NCBI GenBank assembly: GCA_015661095.1
Contig: JACVQI010000031.1
Span: 1 to 13,475 of the forward strand
Source: Gammaproteobacteria bacterium
GTDB taxonomy: Bacteria; Pseudomonadota; Gammaproteobacteria; Eutrophobiales; Eutrophobiaceae
DNA length: 13,475 nt
Direction: 5' to 3'
The notes below the pieces were generated by a model. The model had not been told where the DNA came from. It ran no database searches and worked only from the letters and a program-made list of their open reading frames with translations. The position numbers and the translations under genes are program-made. Positions 1 to 8,388 of this stretch are shown here, piece after piece. The first letter of the stretch is position 1, and each line of letters starts with the position of its first letter.

Positions 1-17
1 ACAGTAGCTGATTTTCG

Positions 18-710
18 CTAGCCGCCTTTTTCCTTCTTTAACTTCTCCAGTTCTTCGTCGACTTTGTGCATGTGATCGAGCATGGACTTGATCGCGTTTT
101 CGACCGGGTCGGGCATGTCCTTGCCCGCGCCGTAGGCATCGAAGCCGATTTTTTTCGCCATGGCCGCGCGTTTCGCCTCCTGTTCTTCATCCGGCGATTT
201 CTTCATGATGACATGGCCGGGTACACCGACCACGGTCGCGTTATCAGGCACGTCCTTGACCACGACTGCGTTCGAGCCGACACGGGAATTCTCGCCCAGC
301 GTGATCGGGCCGAGGACCTTGGCGCCGGCGCCGATGATGACGCCGGTTTTCAGGGTCGGATGGCGTTTGCCCTTGTTCCAGACGGTGCCGCCCAGGGTGA
401 CGCCGTGATAAATCGAGCAGTCATCACCGATCTCCGCGGTTTCGCCGATGACCACGCCCATGCCGTGGTCGATAAAAAAGCGCCGGCCGATGGTGGCGCC
501 GGGATGGATCTCGACCCCAGTCAGGAAGCGGCCGATGTGCGAGCCAAGCCTGGCGAGCAGGAATAATTTTTTGTTCCAGAACCAGTGATTGATGCGGTGG
601 AGCAGGATCGCGTGCAGGCCGGGGCAGGTGAGCAGCGTCTCGACAGCACTGCGCGCCGCCGGGTCCCGGTCGAAAACCACCTGTATGTCTTCCTTAATGG
701 TACTGAACAT
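18..710 (-). CDS. cysE: Serine O-acetyltransferase (CysE/EpsC type)
   Basis: Transfers acetyl from acetyl-CoA to L-serine, giving O-acetylserine, the first committed step of cysteine synthesis in the cytoplasm. The 230-residue protein has the helical N-terminal SAT domain (EDIQ...FDRDPAAR, residues 7-20) followed by a left-handed beta-helix of hexapeptide repeats from about residue 66 (VEIHPGATIG). Likely catalytic residues are Asp81-His82 in IDHGMG and His117 in GKRHP. It resembles the shorter Bacillus-like class more than E. coli CysE. The start was set at the ATG at 710 because the protein then begins MFSTIKEDIQ as in the family, and AAGGGG lies 8 nt upstream. A GTG at 719 and an ATG at 716 are in frame but too close to that ribosome site. 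The start lies 6 nt beyond the valS stop, so the two are probably translated together. The C-terminus is a charged, coiled-coil-like tail ending Gly-Gly, without the terminal Ile that docks E. coli CysE into CysK. Confidence 0.93.
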   Translation of the reverse strand: MFSTIKEDIQVVFDRDPAARSAVETLLTCPGLHAILLHRINHWFWNKKLFLLARLGSHIGRFLTGVEIHPGATIGRRFFIDHGMGVVIGETAEIGDDCSIYHGVTLGGTVWNKGKRHPTLKTGVIIGAGAKVLGPITLGENSRVGSNAVVVKDVPDNATVVGVPGHVIMKKSPDEEQEAKRAAMAKKIGFDAYGAGKDMPDPVENAIKSMLDHMHKVDEELEKLKKEKGG

Positions 711-715
711 GGGCA

Positions 716-3532
716 TCACCCCTTCAACTTTTCAATTCGCGCATATTGCGCTTTTAATTTGCCGATTGCATCCGTCATTTCATTCAACTTGTCCCGCTCC
801 TTTTGCACGATTGCCGGCGGGGCGCGGCCAATAAAATTCTGGTTGTTCAATTTATCGGCGGTGCGTTGCCGTTCATTGTCCAGCCGGTCCAGTTCCTTTT
901 CCAGCTTGCGCAGCTCGTCAGCGAAGTTGATCAATTCCGCCAGTGGTACCAGCAGGGTCATCTCGCCGGCCAGTGCCACGGCAGCATCTTCGGGTTCGCT
1001 AGCGGTGGTCGCAATCGATTCGAGCCGGGCCAGCGCCAGCAGGTAGAGCCGGTTCCGCTCCAGCCAGGTCTGCTCAACGGCATTGCCGCCCTGGACCCGC
1101 ACCGGCAGCTTTTTCCCGGGCGGGATGTCGCGTTCCGCGCGGATGCGGCGCACGCCGATGATGAAGGCCTTGATCCAGGCGATCTCATCAAGGGTGGTAG
1201 GATCGGTGTCCAGGTCGGTCACGGCCGGGTAGTGTTGCAGCATGATGGTGTCCTGTTGCTGCTTTAGAACCGGCAGCAGTTTCTGCCACAACTCTTCGGT
1301 GATGAATGGCATGAACGGATGCAGCAGCCGCAACAGCACTTCGAGATTATTGACCAGAGTGTAAAGCGTGCCGCGCACGGCGGCCTCCGGCGCCTGTTGG
1401 TCGGTGAGGGTGGTCTTCGATAATTCCAGATACCAGTCGCAGTACTCATCCCAGGTGAATTCGTGGATGGCCTGCGCCGCCAGGTCGAAGCGGTAGGCCT
1501 GCATGCCCTCGATCACCTGCGTGATGGTCTGTGCCAGCCGGGTGTTGATCCAGCGTTCCGCCAGACCGTAGGTTTTGTCGCCGGCGGTCAGATCGAGTCC
1601 AGCGTTGTCGACGCTGAGCATGACGTAGCGCGTCGCGTTCCAGAGCTTATTGCAGAAATTGCGGTAGCCGCCGATGCGGCCAGTGTCAAAGTTAATATCA
1701 CGCGTATTCGAGGCCAGCGCGGCGAAGGTGAAACGCATGGCGTCGGTGCCATAGGCCTGGATGCCATCCGGAAACTGGCTGCGCGTGGCCGCTGTAATTT
1801 TAGGTGCCTCCCTGGGTTGCATCAGGCCGGTGGTGCGTTTTTTGATCAGGGTCTCGAGGTCGATGCCGTCGATCAGGTCCAGGGGGTCGAGGATGTTGCC
1901 CTTGGATTTCGACATCTTCTGGCCATGCTCGTCCCGGATAAGTCCGGTGATGTACACCTCGCGGAAGGGCACGTCATTCATGAACTTCAGGCCCAGCATG
2001 ATCATGCGCGCCACCCAGAAGAAGATGATATCGAAACCGGTAATGAGCACGCTGCTGGGATAGAAGGTCTTGAGTTCCGCTGTCTGCTGTGGCCAGCCCA
2101 GGGTGGAGAACGGCCAGAGAGCGGAGGAAAACCAGGTGTCCAGTACGTCTTCATCCTGTTTCAATTTGATCTTGTCGCTCAATTTATGTTTGGCGCGGAT
2201 CTCGGCCTCACTGCGGCCCACATAGATATTACCCAGTTCGTCATACCAGGCCGGAATGCGGTGGCCCCACCAGAGCTGGCGGCTGATGCACCAGTCCTGG
2301 ATATTGCGCATCCATTCGAAATAGGTCTTGCTCCAGTTCTCCGGTACGAAACGGATGCGGCCGTCCTCGACCGCCTTGATGGCCGGTTCCGCCAGCGGTT
2401 GAATCTTCACATACCACTGGTCAGTCAGATAGGGTTCGACCACGGCCTGGGAGCGATCGCCGCGCGGCACCATGAGGGTGTGCGCGTCCACTTTTTCCAT
2501 CAGGCCGGCGGCAGTCAGATCGGCAACGACAGCCTTGCGGGCGGCGAAACGGTCCATCCCCCGGTACGCAGATGGCCCGTTGTCGTTGATGACGGCGTCG
2601 ATAGTAAAGATATTAATGAGTGGCAGGTTGTGACGCTGGCCGATGGCATAATCGTTGAAGTCATGGGCCGGGGTGATCTTGACGCAACCGGTGCCGAACT
2701 CCGGATCGACATAGTTGTCGGCGATGATCGGGATGGTGCGGCCGGTTAGCGGCAGGATCAACTGTTGACCGATCAGGTCGCGGTAGCGTTCATCGTCCGG
2801 GTTGACCGCCACGGCGGTATCGCCGAGCATGGTTTCCGGCCGAGTGGTCGCTACGACGAGATAGTCTTTTCCGGCCGCTCCCGGCATCCTGCCTCCCGCG
2901 GCACTAGTACGTCCTTGTACGTCGTCTTTCAGCGGATAACGGATGTGCCATAGGTTGCCAGCTTCCTCATTGGATACCACTTCCAGGTCGGAGATGGCGG
3001 TGTGCAGGACCGGATCCCAGTTCACCAGGCGTTTGCCGCGATAGATGAGGCCTTCCTCATACAGCCGGACAAAGACTTCAGTGACGGCTTCGCTCAGCCC
3101 CTCGTCCATGGTGAAGCGCTCGCGCGACCAGTCCATGGAGGTGCCCAGCCGCCGCGACTGGCGAGTGATGGTATTGCCGGAGGTTTCCTTCCAGTCCCAT
3201 ACCGCCTTGACGAATTGTTCACGACCCAGATCGAGCCGGTGCTTGCCCTGCGCCTCCAGTTGCCGCTCCACCACCATCTGGGTCGCAATGCCGGCATGGT
3301 CGGTGCCGCATTGCCAGAGAGTGTTATGGCCCTGCATGCGGTGATAGCGGATCAAAATGTCCATCAATGTCTGCTGGAAGGCATGGCCCATGTGCAGGCT
3401 GCCGGTGACATTGGGCGGCGGCAGCATGATGCAGTAACTCTCGCCCTGGCCGGAGGGTTTGAAATAACCCTTGCTTTCCCAGGTGGCACACCAATGAGAT
3501 TCTATGGTTGTGAAGTTGTAGGTTTTTTCCAT
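716..3532 (-). CDS. valS: Valyl-tRNA synthetase
   Basis: Charges tRNA-Val with valine in the cytoplasm and edits mischarged threonine. At 938 residues it is close to the E. coli enzyme (about 951). The class I signature HMGH is at residues 47-50 after PPPNVTGSL, and KMSKS is at 539-543. The CP1 editing domain is recognisable from VVATTRPETMLGDTAVAV and the GTGCVKITPAHDFNDY segment. The C-terminal arm is the expected charged coiled coil (ELRKLEKELDRLDNERQR and following) that contacts the tRNA. The stop overlaps the alternative cysE start region, and cysE follows on the same strand. An unusual stretch of about 11 extra residues (around DVQGRTSAAGGRMPG) interrupts the usually short loop before KDYLVVATT; it is encoded by a palindromic repeat described separately. 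The 428-codon open frame on the opposite strand is a codon-bias shadow. Confidence 0.98.
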   Translation of the reverse strand: MEKTYNFTTIESHWCATWESKGYFKPSGQGESYCIMLPPPNVTGSLHMGHAFQQTLMDILIRYHRMQGHNTLWQCGTDHAGIATQMVVERQLEAQGKHRLDLGREQFVKAVWDWKETSGNTITRQSRRLGTSMDWSRERFTMDEGLSEAVTEVFVRLYEEGLIYRGKRLVNWDPVLHTAISDLEVVSNEEAGNLWHIRYPLKDDVQGRTSAAGGRMPGAAGKDYLVVATTRPETMLGDTAVAVNPDDERYRDLIGQQLILPLTGRTIPIIADNYVDPEFGTGCVKITPAHDFNDYAIGQRHNLPLINIFTIDAVINDNGPSAYRGMDRFAARKAVVADLTAAGLMEKVDAHTLMVPRGDRSQAVVEPYLTDQWYVKIQPLAEPAIKAVEDGRIRFVPENWSKTYFEWMRNIQDWCISRQLWWGHRIPAWYDELGNIYVGRSEAEIRAKHKLSDKIKLKQDEDVLDTWFSSALWPFSTLGWPQQTAELKTFYPSSVLITGFDIIFFWVARMIMLGLKFMNDVPFREVYITGLIRDEHGQKMSKSKGNILDPLDLIDGIDLETLIKKRTTGLMQPREAPKITAATRSQFPDGIQAYGTDAMRFTFAALASNTRDINFDTGRIGGYRNFCNKLWNATRYVMLSVDNAGLDLTAGDKTYGLAERWINTRLAQTITQVIEGMQAYRFDLAAQAIHEFTWDEYCDWYLELSKTTLTDQQAPEAAVRGTLYTLVNNLEVLLRLLHPFMPFITEELWQKLLPVLKQQQDTIMLQHYPAVTDLDTDPTTLDEIAWIKAFIIGVRRIRAERDIPPGKKLPVRVQGGNAVEQTWLERNRLYLLALARLESIATTASEPEDAAVALAGEMTLLVPLAELINFADELRKLEKELDRLDNERQRTADKLNNQNFIGRAPPAIVQKERDKLNEMTDAIGKLKAQYARIEKLKG
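2881..2925. repeat. Small palindromic repeat inserted in frame in valS
   Basis: Three short palindromes lie in tandem inside valS: GGCA-TCC-TGCC at 2883-2893, CCGCGG at 2896-2901, and GTAC-GTCCTT-GTAC at 2907-2920. Together they encode most of the extra residues relative to the E. coli ValS loop between RYPL and KDY, and the frame is kept. The arms change but a TCC-bearing loop recurs in two of the three, which suggests a family of dispersed small repeats rather than random coding sequence. The family assignment is an inference. Confidence 0.5.
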
Positions 3533-3577
3533 TCGTTAGCGCCCAATTGATAATTACCCGGGTCCGAAATGGCCTGC

Positions 3578-3605
3578 ATTATGCCGTAATCGGGAGGGTT
3601 AGCAA
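3578..3605 (-). promoter_or_regulatory. Candidate sigma-70 promoter of valS-cysE
   Basis: Read on the minus strand, TTGCTA (3605-3600) and CATAAT (3583-3578) are separated by 16 bp, with 4/6 and 5/6 matches to consensus. Transcription would begin near 3571, leaving a leader of about 40 nt before the valS ATG at 3532. The leader shows no T-box-like specifier structure, and no strong Shine-Dalgarno is seen before valS. The assignment rests on pattern and position only. Confidence 0.45.
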
Positions 3606-3710
3606 CTATATAGATGTTTCTGAAACCGCTGTAAATTTACTGTCAGGCCCGGCATGACGAGTTATTAAGCATCGCCGGTAGGACGGGGGGTGTAGCTGTA
3701 TCAGGAACAG

Positions 3711-4133
3711 TCAGTCAGGTTTTTTGCCAGGCAGTTGCTCTGTGGGGGTCGGCGTATTGGCGGAAGTTTCGAGCCTCACTTTCAGTTCATCAATGATGCT
3801 TTCCTTCATGGTGGATTTCAGCGTCTGCACCAGCGTCTCAAGTTCGTCCGTCAGGCGATGTTCGATCTTGTCGATCAGGTGCAACATCTGGTCGGCCGCA
3901 CCGGACGGCAAATCCAGGTGTTGCCCCCATTCATTTATGTCGACATCTTCTGCTTCCACCAGTTCATCCAGGATCGGAATGCCGGCTTGCAGGTTGTGAT
4001 TGCCGCCGGTCGTTTCATTTAATACCGGAATGTTGGTCACGACGGATTGCTGGTCGGGGATCAGTGATTCCAGTTTGGAGAGGGTTTCAGTCAGGGATCC
4101 GTTGACTGGATTTCCAGGATCAGATGTTTGCAT
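3711..4133 (-). CDS. Unknown protein between holC and valS
   Basis: A 140-residue acidic, soluble protein that I cannot assign to a characterised family. It has no signal peptide or membrane segment. Two short similar segments occur near the N-terminus, NIPVLNE (about residues 34-40) and GIPILDELVE (about 52-61). The C-terminal half (about residues 80-125, DQMLHLIDKIEHRLTDEL onward) looks like amphipathic helix suited to self-association or partner binding. The last residues are Pro/Thr-rich and polar. Its ATG lies inside the end of holC (14-bp overlap in another frame), which supports translational coupling and real expression. By position it could work with the chi subunit or with valS, but nothing in the sequence proves either. 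Confidence 0.75.
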   Translation of the reverse strand: MQTSDPGNPVNGSLTETLSKLESLIPDQQSVVTNIPVLNETTGGNHNLQAGIPILDELVEAEDVDINEWGQHLDLPSGAADQMLHLIDKIEHRLTDELETLVQTLKSTMKESIIDELKVRLETSANTPTPTEQLPGKKPD

Positions 4134-4560
4134 CTTTGGGCTCTATGTCGTGGTTATGCAATTCGTAGCCGCGTTCGCGGTATTGCCGGTACCGGTCACG
4201 GGCCTGGGTACGCGGTGGGTCATAGGCCGCGACTATTTCGATAATTCTAGCAAAAGAACCGGCAAAATCCGGAATATTCATACCCAGATTGATAAGGACG
4301 CCGGCATCGTTATGCGCCGAGCCATTCCAGCCGATGGTGACGGGGGTATCCGGCAGTTCCCTGTCGTCCACCAGTTTATGCGGCAGGAAGCTGATATCGC
4401 GCCAGGTCCAGAGATAATCGTCCAGACTGGCGGCGGTGTCGCGGTTGTCGGTATGGATATGTATGTCCATGCCCTGGTGCACCAGCTTGTTAGCCATGAC
4501 GCAGGCGAATTTCTCGGGCGGGTTTTGATCCTGCAGGATATAAAAATCGACTCGGTTCAT
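4120..4560 (-). CDS. holC: DNA polymerase III chi subunit
   Basis: Chi is an accessory subunit of the DNA polymerase III clamp loader. With psi (HolD) it links the clamp loader to single-stranded DNA-binding protein at the fork. The 146-residue protein has the family length. It begins MNRVDFYIL, and shows DDYLWTWRDISFLPH at about residues 47-61 and a basic C-terminal helix (ARDRYRQYRERGYEL) matching E. coli HolC (ARERYKAYR). The ATG at 4560 was chosen over an in-frame ATG 33 nt upstream because the upstream one would overlap the end of pepA and add residues absent from the family. It starts 14 nt after the pepA stop, and its 3' end overlaps the next gene, so pepA, holC and the unknown protein probably form one operon. 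Confidence 0.93.
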   Translation of the reverse strand: MNRVDFYILQDQNPPEKFACVMANKLVHQGMDIHIHTDNRDTAASLDDYLWTWRDISFLPHKLVDDRELPDTPVTIGWNGSAHNDAGVLINLGMNIPDFAGSFARIIEIVAAYDPPRTQARDRYRQYRERGYELHNHDIEPKDANI

Positions 4561-4574
4561 GCGCCGGTGCTGGA

Positions 4575-6074
4575 TCAACCCGCTGTCTTGCACCGGTCCA
4601 GGATGTACTGGGCGAGCAGCGGCACCGGACGACCGGTGGCGGATTTGTCCTTGCCGGTGGTCCAGGCGGTGCCGGCGATATCGAGGTGCGCCCAGTGCAG
4701 CTTCTTCGCGAATTTCGACAGGAAGCAGGCAGCGGTGATGGTGCCGGCCTCACGCCCGCCGACGTTGGCCATGTCCGCGAACGGGCTTTCGATCTGTGTG
4801 TGATACTCATCCCATAACGGCAATTGCCAGGCACGGTCGCCACTGTCCTCGCCGGCGCTGAGCAGGTCCTTGGCCAGCGGGTTATGATTGCTTAACAGGC
4901 CGGTCGCGTATTTACCCAGGGCGATGACGCAGGCGCCGGTCAGGGTGGCGATATCGATCACCACATCGGGATTAAACCGTTCGCTGTAGGTAATGGCGTC
5001 ACAGAGAATCAACCTGCCCTCCGCGTCCGTGTTCAGCACCTCGATCGTCTGCCCGGACATGCTGGTGAAAATGTCACCGGGTTTGGTCGCGCTGCCGCCC
5101 GGCATGTTTTCCGTGGCCGGAATCACGCCGACCAGATGCACGGGTAGATTGAGTTCAGCGACCGCCGCCATGGTACCCACTACCGAGGCCGCGCCGCACA
5201 TATCGAATTTCATCTCGTCCATGGCGGCTGCGGGTTTGATTGAGATGCCACCGGTGTCGAAGGTGACCCCCTTGCCGACCAGCACAATGGGTTTGGCGTT
5301 CTTGCGTCCCTGTTTGTATTCAAGGGTGATCAGTTTGGCGGGTTGATGGCTGCCCTGGGCCACGGACAGCAGCGAATTCATACCCAGTTTCTTCATCGCG
5401 GCGGCATCCAGCACCCTGGTCTTGATCGCCGGGAATTTTTTCTCCAGTTCCTGTGCCTGTTCGGCCAGGTGGGTCGGCGTACAGACGTTGGCTGGCCGGT
5501 TGGCCAGGTCCCGGGTCAGCTTCACGCCATTGGCGATAGCCTTGCCGGTCTTGAGAGCCGCCTCACTCTCCGGCAGCTCGCGCCGCGATGGCACCATGAA
5601 GGTCAATTTGCGCAGGGCCTTCGGTTCACTTTTTTTTCTGCTTTTGAATTCACTGAATTCATACAGCAGGTGCTCGGTCTTTTCCACGGCCTGGCGGATC
5701 TTCCATTGGTAATCGCGGCCCCGAATGTTTAATTCACTCAGATAACTGACGGCATCCTGGGCGTTGGTCCGGCCCAGTTCATTCAACATATTGCCGAGGA
5801 TGGTCCGGTATTGCTGTTCGTTGAGATCGCGGTCGCGGCCGCAACCGATGAGCAGGACCCGATCGGCGGTGATACCGGGGACGTTATGGAGCAGCAGGGC
5901 CTGGCCCAACTTGCCGGTAATATCCCCCCGGCGCAGCAGGTTGCTCAGAAATTTCTTGCTGGCATTATCTATGCTGGCCGCTGCCGGAGTCAGACGGCGG
6001 GATTCGGTGATGCCCGCCACCAGGCAGGCGGTGCGTTGTTTTTCAGGACTGCCGCTTTTAATGCTGAAATGCAT
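4575..6074 (-). CDS. pepA: Leucyl aminopeptidase (cytosol aminopeptidase, M17)
   Basis: A two-metal cytosolic aminopeptidase removing N-terminal residues, preferring leucine. In E. coli the hexamer also binds DNA in Xer site-specific recombination of plasmid multimers and in carAB control. At 499 residues it is near the E. coli length of 503. The M17 signature NTDAEGRL is at residues 348-355, giving metal ligands Asp350 and Glu352 and the catalytic Arg354. The remaining metal and catalytic residues are Lys268, Asp273, Lys280 and Asp291 in the segments GKGVTFDTGG and SIKPAAAMDEMKFDMCG. The N-terminal domain, associated with DNA binding in E. coli, is present but more diverged. It is divergent from lptF across 100 bp and heads the run leading into holC. 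Confidence 0.97.
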   Translation of the reverse strand: MHFSIKSGSPEKQRTACLVAGITESRRLTPAAASIDNASKKFLSNLLRRGDITGKLGQALLLHNVPGITADRVLLIGCGRDRDLNEQQYRTILGNMLNELGRTNAQDAVSYLSELNIRGRDYQWKIRQAVEKTEHLLYEFSEFKSRKKSEPKALRKLTFMVPSRRELPESEAALKTGKAIANGVKLTRDLANRPANVCTPTHLAEQAQELEKKFPAIKTRVLDAAAMKKLGMNSLLSVAQGSHQPAKLITLEYKQGRKNAKPIVLVGKGVTFDTGGISIKPAAAMDEMKFDMCGAASVVGTMAAVAELNLPVHLVGVIPATENMPGGSATKPGDIFTSMSGQTIEVLNTDAEGRLILCDAITYSERFNPDVVIDIATLTGACVIALGKYATGLLSNHNPLAKDLLSAGEDSGDRAWQLPLWDEYHTQIESPFADMANVGGREAGTITAACFLSKFAKKLHWAHLDIAGTAWTTGKDKSATGRPVPLLAQYILDRCKTAG

Positions 6075-6174
6075 AATATTCTGTAGTATGTGGTGTGTTT
6101 CGGATAACGCCCAGTTTATTCATTTACGGCTCCGGAAGCAAAAATCCCGAAGGTGTCTTTATAAACGAACAGAC
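6075..6174. promoter_or_regulatory. Divergent pepA/lptF intergenic region
   Basis: These 100 bp must hold the promoters for pepA (leftward) and lptF (rightward). The clearest signal is TATAAA at 6160-6165 on the plus strand, only 9 nt before the lptF ATG. No good -35 box accompanies it, and neither gene has a clear Shine-Dalgarno sequence. No operator could be identified. Confidence 0.35.
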
Positions 6175-7281
6175 ATGATCCTAGAGCGTTACTTACACCG
6201 GGAAGTACTGGAAAAGCTGATCTGGATACTCGGCCTGCTGGTCTTGATCCTGACCAGCCATCGCTTCGTCGATTTTCTCGCCGATGCCGCCGCCGGCCGG
6301 ATACCGGGCGACCTGATCCTCAGTATGTTACTGATGAAGATGCTGTCTCTGTTTCCCCGCCTGCTCCCGGCAGCGGTATTTCTCGCTGTGATACTCGCCT
6401 TGACCCGGCTGACCGGCGACAAGGAACTGCTGATTATGACCGGGGCCGGCGTCTCCGTGACACAGCAACTGCTGTATGTATTCAAATTCGCCTTCAGTTT
6501 CGCGATCTTCGTATTCTTCGTGAGTTATTTCGTATCGCCCTGGGCGGAAGACCGGGTCGAGTGGTTGAAACAGCGCGCGCGTCAGGAATCTGACATTGCC
6601 GGGCTGTCGTCCGGCCGCTTCAAGGAGTTCAGCAGTGGTGGCCGGGTGGTCTATGTGCAGGAGCTCTCCCCTGACCGGCAGCAGATGCACAATGTGTTTT
6701 TGCAGGTGCGCGAGGCCAGCCGGTTTGGCGTGCTGTCCTCGGCCAGCGCCCGCTTTCATCGCGACCATGCCACGGACAGCCGCTATGTGTTGTTTGAAAA
6801 CGGACACCGTTACCTGGGCAAGCCGGGGCAGGCCAATTACCAGATCACCGATTATCGGACCTATGCCGTGCTGATGGAGAAGGGTAGCATCACGGCCGAA
6901 AAAAGGCGGCCTGAATCCATCCCCAGTTTTGAATTGTTCAGCTCGGACGAGCCGGCGCGGATCGCTGAAATGCAATGGCGCACTTCATTTATTATTGCCA
7001 CACTGCTGCTGCCATTGTTCGCGGTTTTAATGAACAAGTTCTCCTTTGGCGATAACCGCTATGTTTCCCTGATGGTCGGCATCCTGGTGTATTTTGTTTA
7101 CAGCAACTTGATCAATATTTCGAAGACCCTGTTGCGGCGGGAGGATATCCCGGCCTGGATCGGTATCTGGTGGGTGCATCTGCTGATGGCGCTGATTATC
7201 GCGGTTGTCTACTGGCTGCAGGTCAGCGTGCACCGGCGTGGCCGGAGGGGTGGACAACAGCTGTTGTCGGCGCGGCGATGA
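6175..7281 (+). CDS. lptF: LPS export ABC transporter permease LptF
   Basis: One of the two inner-membrane subunits of the LptB2FG transporter, which extracts lipopolysaccharide from the inner membrane and passes it to the LptC/LptA bridge. The 368-residue protein begins MILERYLHREVLEKL, like the cytoplasmic lead-in of E. coli LptF. It has three N-terminal membrane segments (about residues 15-35, 47-79 and 102-121), a periplasmic beta-jellyroll-type domain (about 125-268), and three C-terminal membrane segments (about 270-288, 299-318 and 327-349). The frame is open upstream of 6175, but that extension overlaps pepA on the other strand and is not family sequence. It overlaps lptG by four bases (ATGA), so the two are translationally coupled. 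Confidence 0.95.
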   Translation: MILERYLHREVLEKLIWILGLLVLILTSHRFVDFLADAAAGRIPGDLILSMLLMKMLSLFPRLLPAAVFLAVILALTRLTGDKELLIMTGAGVSVTQQLLYVFKFAFSFAIFVFFVSYFVSPWAEDRVEWLKQRARQESDIAGLSSGRFKEFSSGGRVVYVQELSPDRQQMHNVFLQVREASRFGVLSSASARFHRDHATDSRYVLFENGHRYLGKPGQANYQITDYRTYAVLMEKGSITAEKRRPESIPSFELFSSDEPARIAEMQWRTSFIIATLLLPLFAVLMNKFSFGDNRYVSLMVGILVYFVYSNLINISKTLLRREDIPAWIGIWWVHLLMALIIAVVYWLQVSVHRRGRRGGQQLLSARR

Positions 7282-8336
7282 AGATCCTGCAAAAATACAT
7301 CACCATCAGTCTGGTGACCACCACCTTGATTGCATTATTCGGCCTGGTGGCCCTGTTTGCGTTTTTTTCCATCATCGATCAGATGGCGGAGACCGGTAAG
7401 GGCAGCTATACCGTCAGCGAAGCCCTGCTCTATGTGTTGTTAACCACACCAAGGCTGGCGTATGAATTATTCCCCATCGCGGCGGTGATTGGGAGCATGG
7501 CGACATTAGGGCTGCTCGCTCATTACAGTGAACTCGTCGTCATTCGCACCTCCGGTGTATCCAGGGTTGATCTGGCTATCATCATGACCAGGGCAGCGCT
7601 GCTGCTCGTTGCCCTGTCCATTATTGTCGGTGAATTGATAGCGCCAATCAGCGAGGAAGCCGCCCAGCAACGCCGATCAATCGCGATGACCGACCAGATC
7701 TCGATGCGCACCATGAATGGGTACTGGGCCAGGGACGGAGGCAGTTTTATCAATATCAGGAAGATACTGCCCGGCAACCATGTAGAGGATGTTTATATCT
7801 ACGAATTCGATCAGAACAATCAACTGCGCACCAGTATTTATGCCCGGGACGCCAGTTACGATAAACAGCGCTGGTTATTGAACGATATCGAACAGACTTC
7901 GATCAGTAATGAAAAAGTATCCATACATCAGTTCAAGCAGGCGGAATGGCCGTCATCGCTGGCGCCGGAAATCATCAACTTCGTTCTGGTGCAACCCCAA
8001 TACCTGAGTTTTTTCGGCCTGCTGAAGTACCTTGATTATCTCCGCGAGAATGCTCAGGAAACGGCTCCCTATGAACAGGCCTTATGGAAGAAAATTATCA
8101 AACCCTTTTCGATTTGCGCCATGGTGCTGCTCTCGATCCTGCTCGTGCGTTGTGAATCCCGGTTTGCGGTGGTGGGGCAGAGGATATTTTTCGGCACCAT
8201 GATCGGGGTCGTCTTTCATATCTGCGATCAGATTTCCGGACACCTGGGCATGGTCTATGAAGTACCAGCCTTTATCAGCGTGACCGCGCCGACAGTACTG
8301 CTGCTGGGGACAGTCGCCAGTTTGCTACGCCGATAA
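7278..8336 (+). CDS. lptG: LPS export ABC transporter permease LptG
   Basis: Partner of LptF in the LptB2FG lipopolysaccharide exporter. The 352-residue protein starts MKILQKYITISLV at the ATG overlapping the lptF stop. It has the same plan as LptF: membrane segments at about residues 8-32, 50-80 and 96-118, a periplasmic domain (about 120-270) containing the family-like SISMRTMNGYWARDGGSFINI region, and three closing segments from about residue 273 to the C-terminus at LLRR. The frame is open 36 codons further upstream, but that overlaps the lptF C-terminus. It is the last gene of the unit and converges on the RDD gene across the inverted-repeat element. Confidence 0.95.
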   Translation: MKILQKYITISLVTTTLIALFGLVALFAFFSIIDQMAETGKGSYTVSEALLYVLLTTPRLAYELFPIAAVIGSMATLGLLAHYSELVVIRTSGVSRVDLAIIMTRAALLLVALSIIVGELIAPISEEAAQQRRSIAMTDQISMRTMNGYWARDGGSFINIRKILPGNHVEDVYIYEFDQNNQLRTSIYARDASYDKQRWLLNDIEQTSISNEKVSIHQFKQAEWPSSLAPEIINFVLVQPQYLSFFGLLKYLDYLRENAQETAPYEQALWKKIIKPFSICAMVLLSILLVRCESRFAVVGQRIFFGTMIGVVFHICDQISGHLGMVYEVPAFISVTAPTVLLLGTVASLLRR

Positions 8337-8388
8337 CTCGATGACTCGCTAGATACTTATAAAAAAGATTCTCTCCACCACGTTTGGA

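Noticed and set aside
1463..2749. 428-codon open frame on the plus strand opposite valS
   Set aside because: valS is unmistakable on the other strand, and the antisense translation has no recognisable motifs; it is a GC codon-bias shadow.
3533..3571. T-box or attenuator leader before valS
   Set aside because: The predicted leader is only about 40 nt, with no specifier loop, T-box sequence or terminator pair.
3640..3700. Terminator downstream of the pepA-holC run
   Set aside because: A CCGGC/GCCGG pairing exists on the minus strand but has a long loop, a bulge and no T-tract.
6328..6975. 215-codon open frame antisense to lptF
   Set aside because: It covers the lptF coding region, lacks domains, and would need lptF not to be real.
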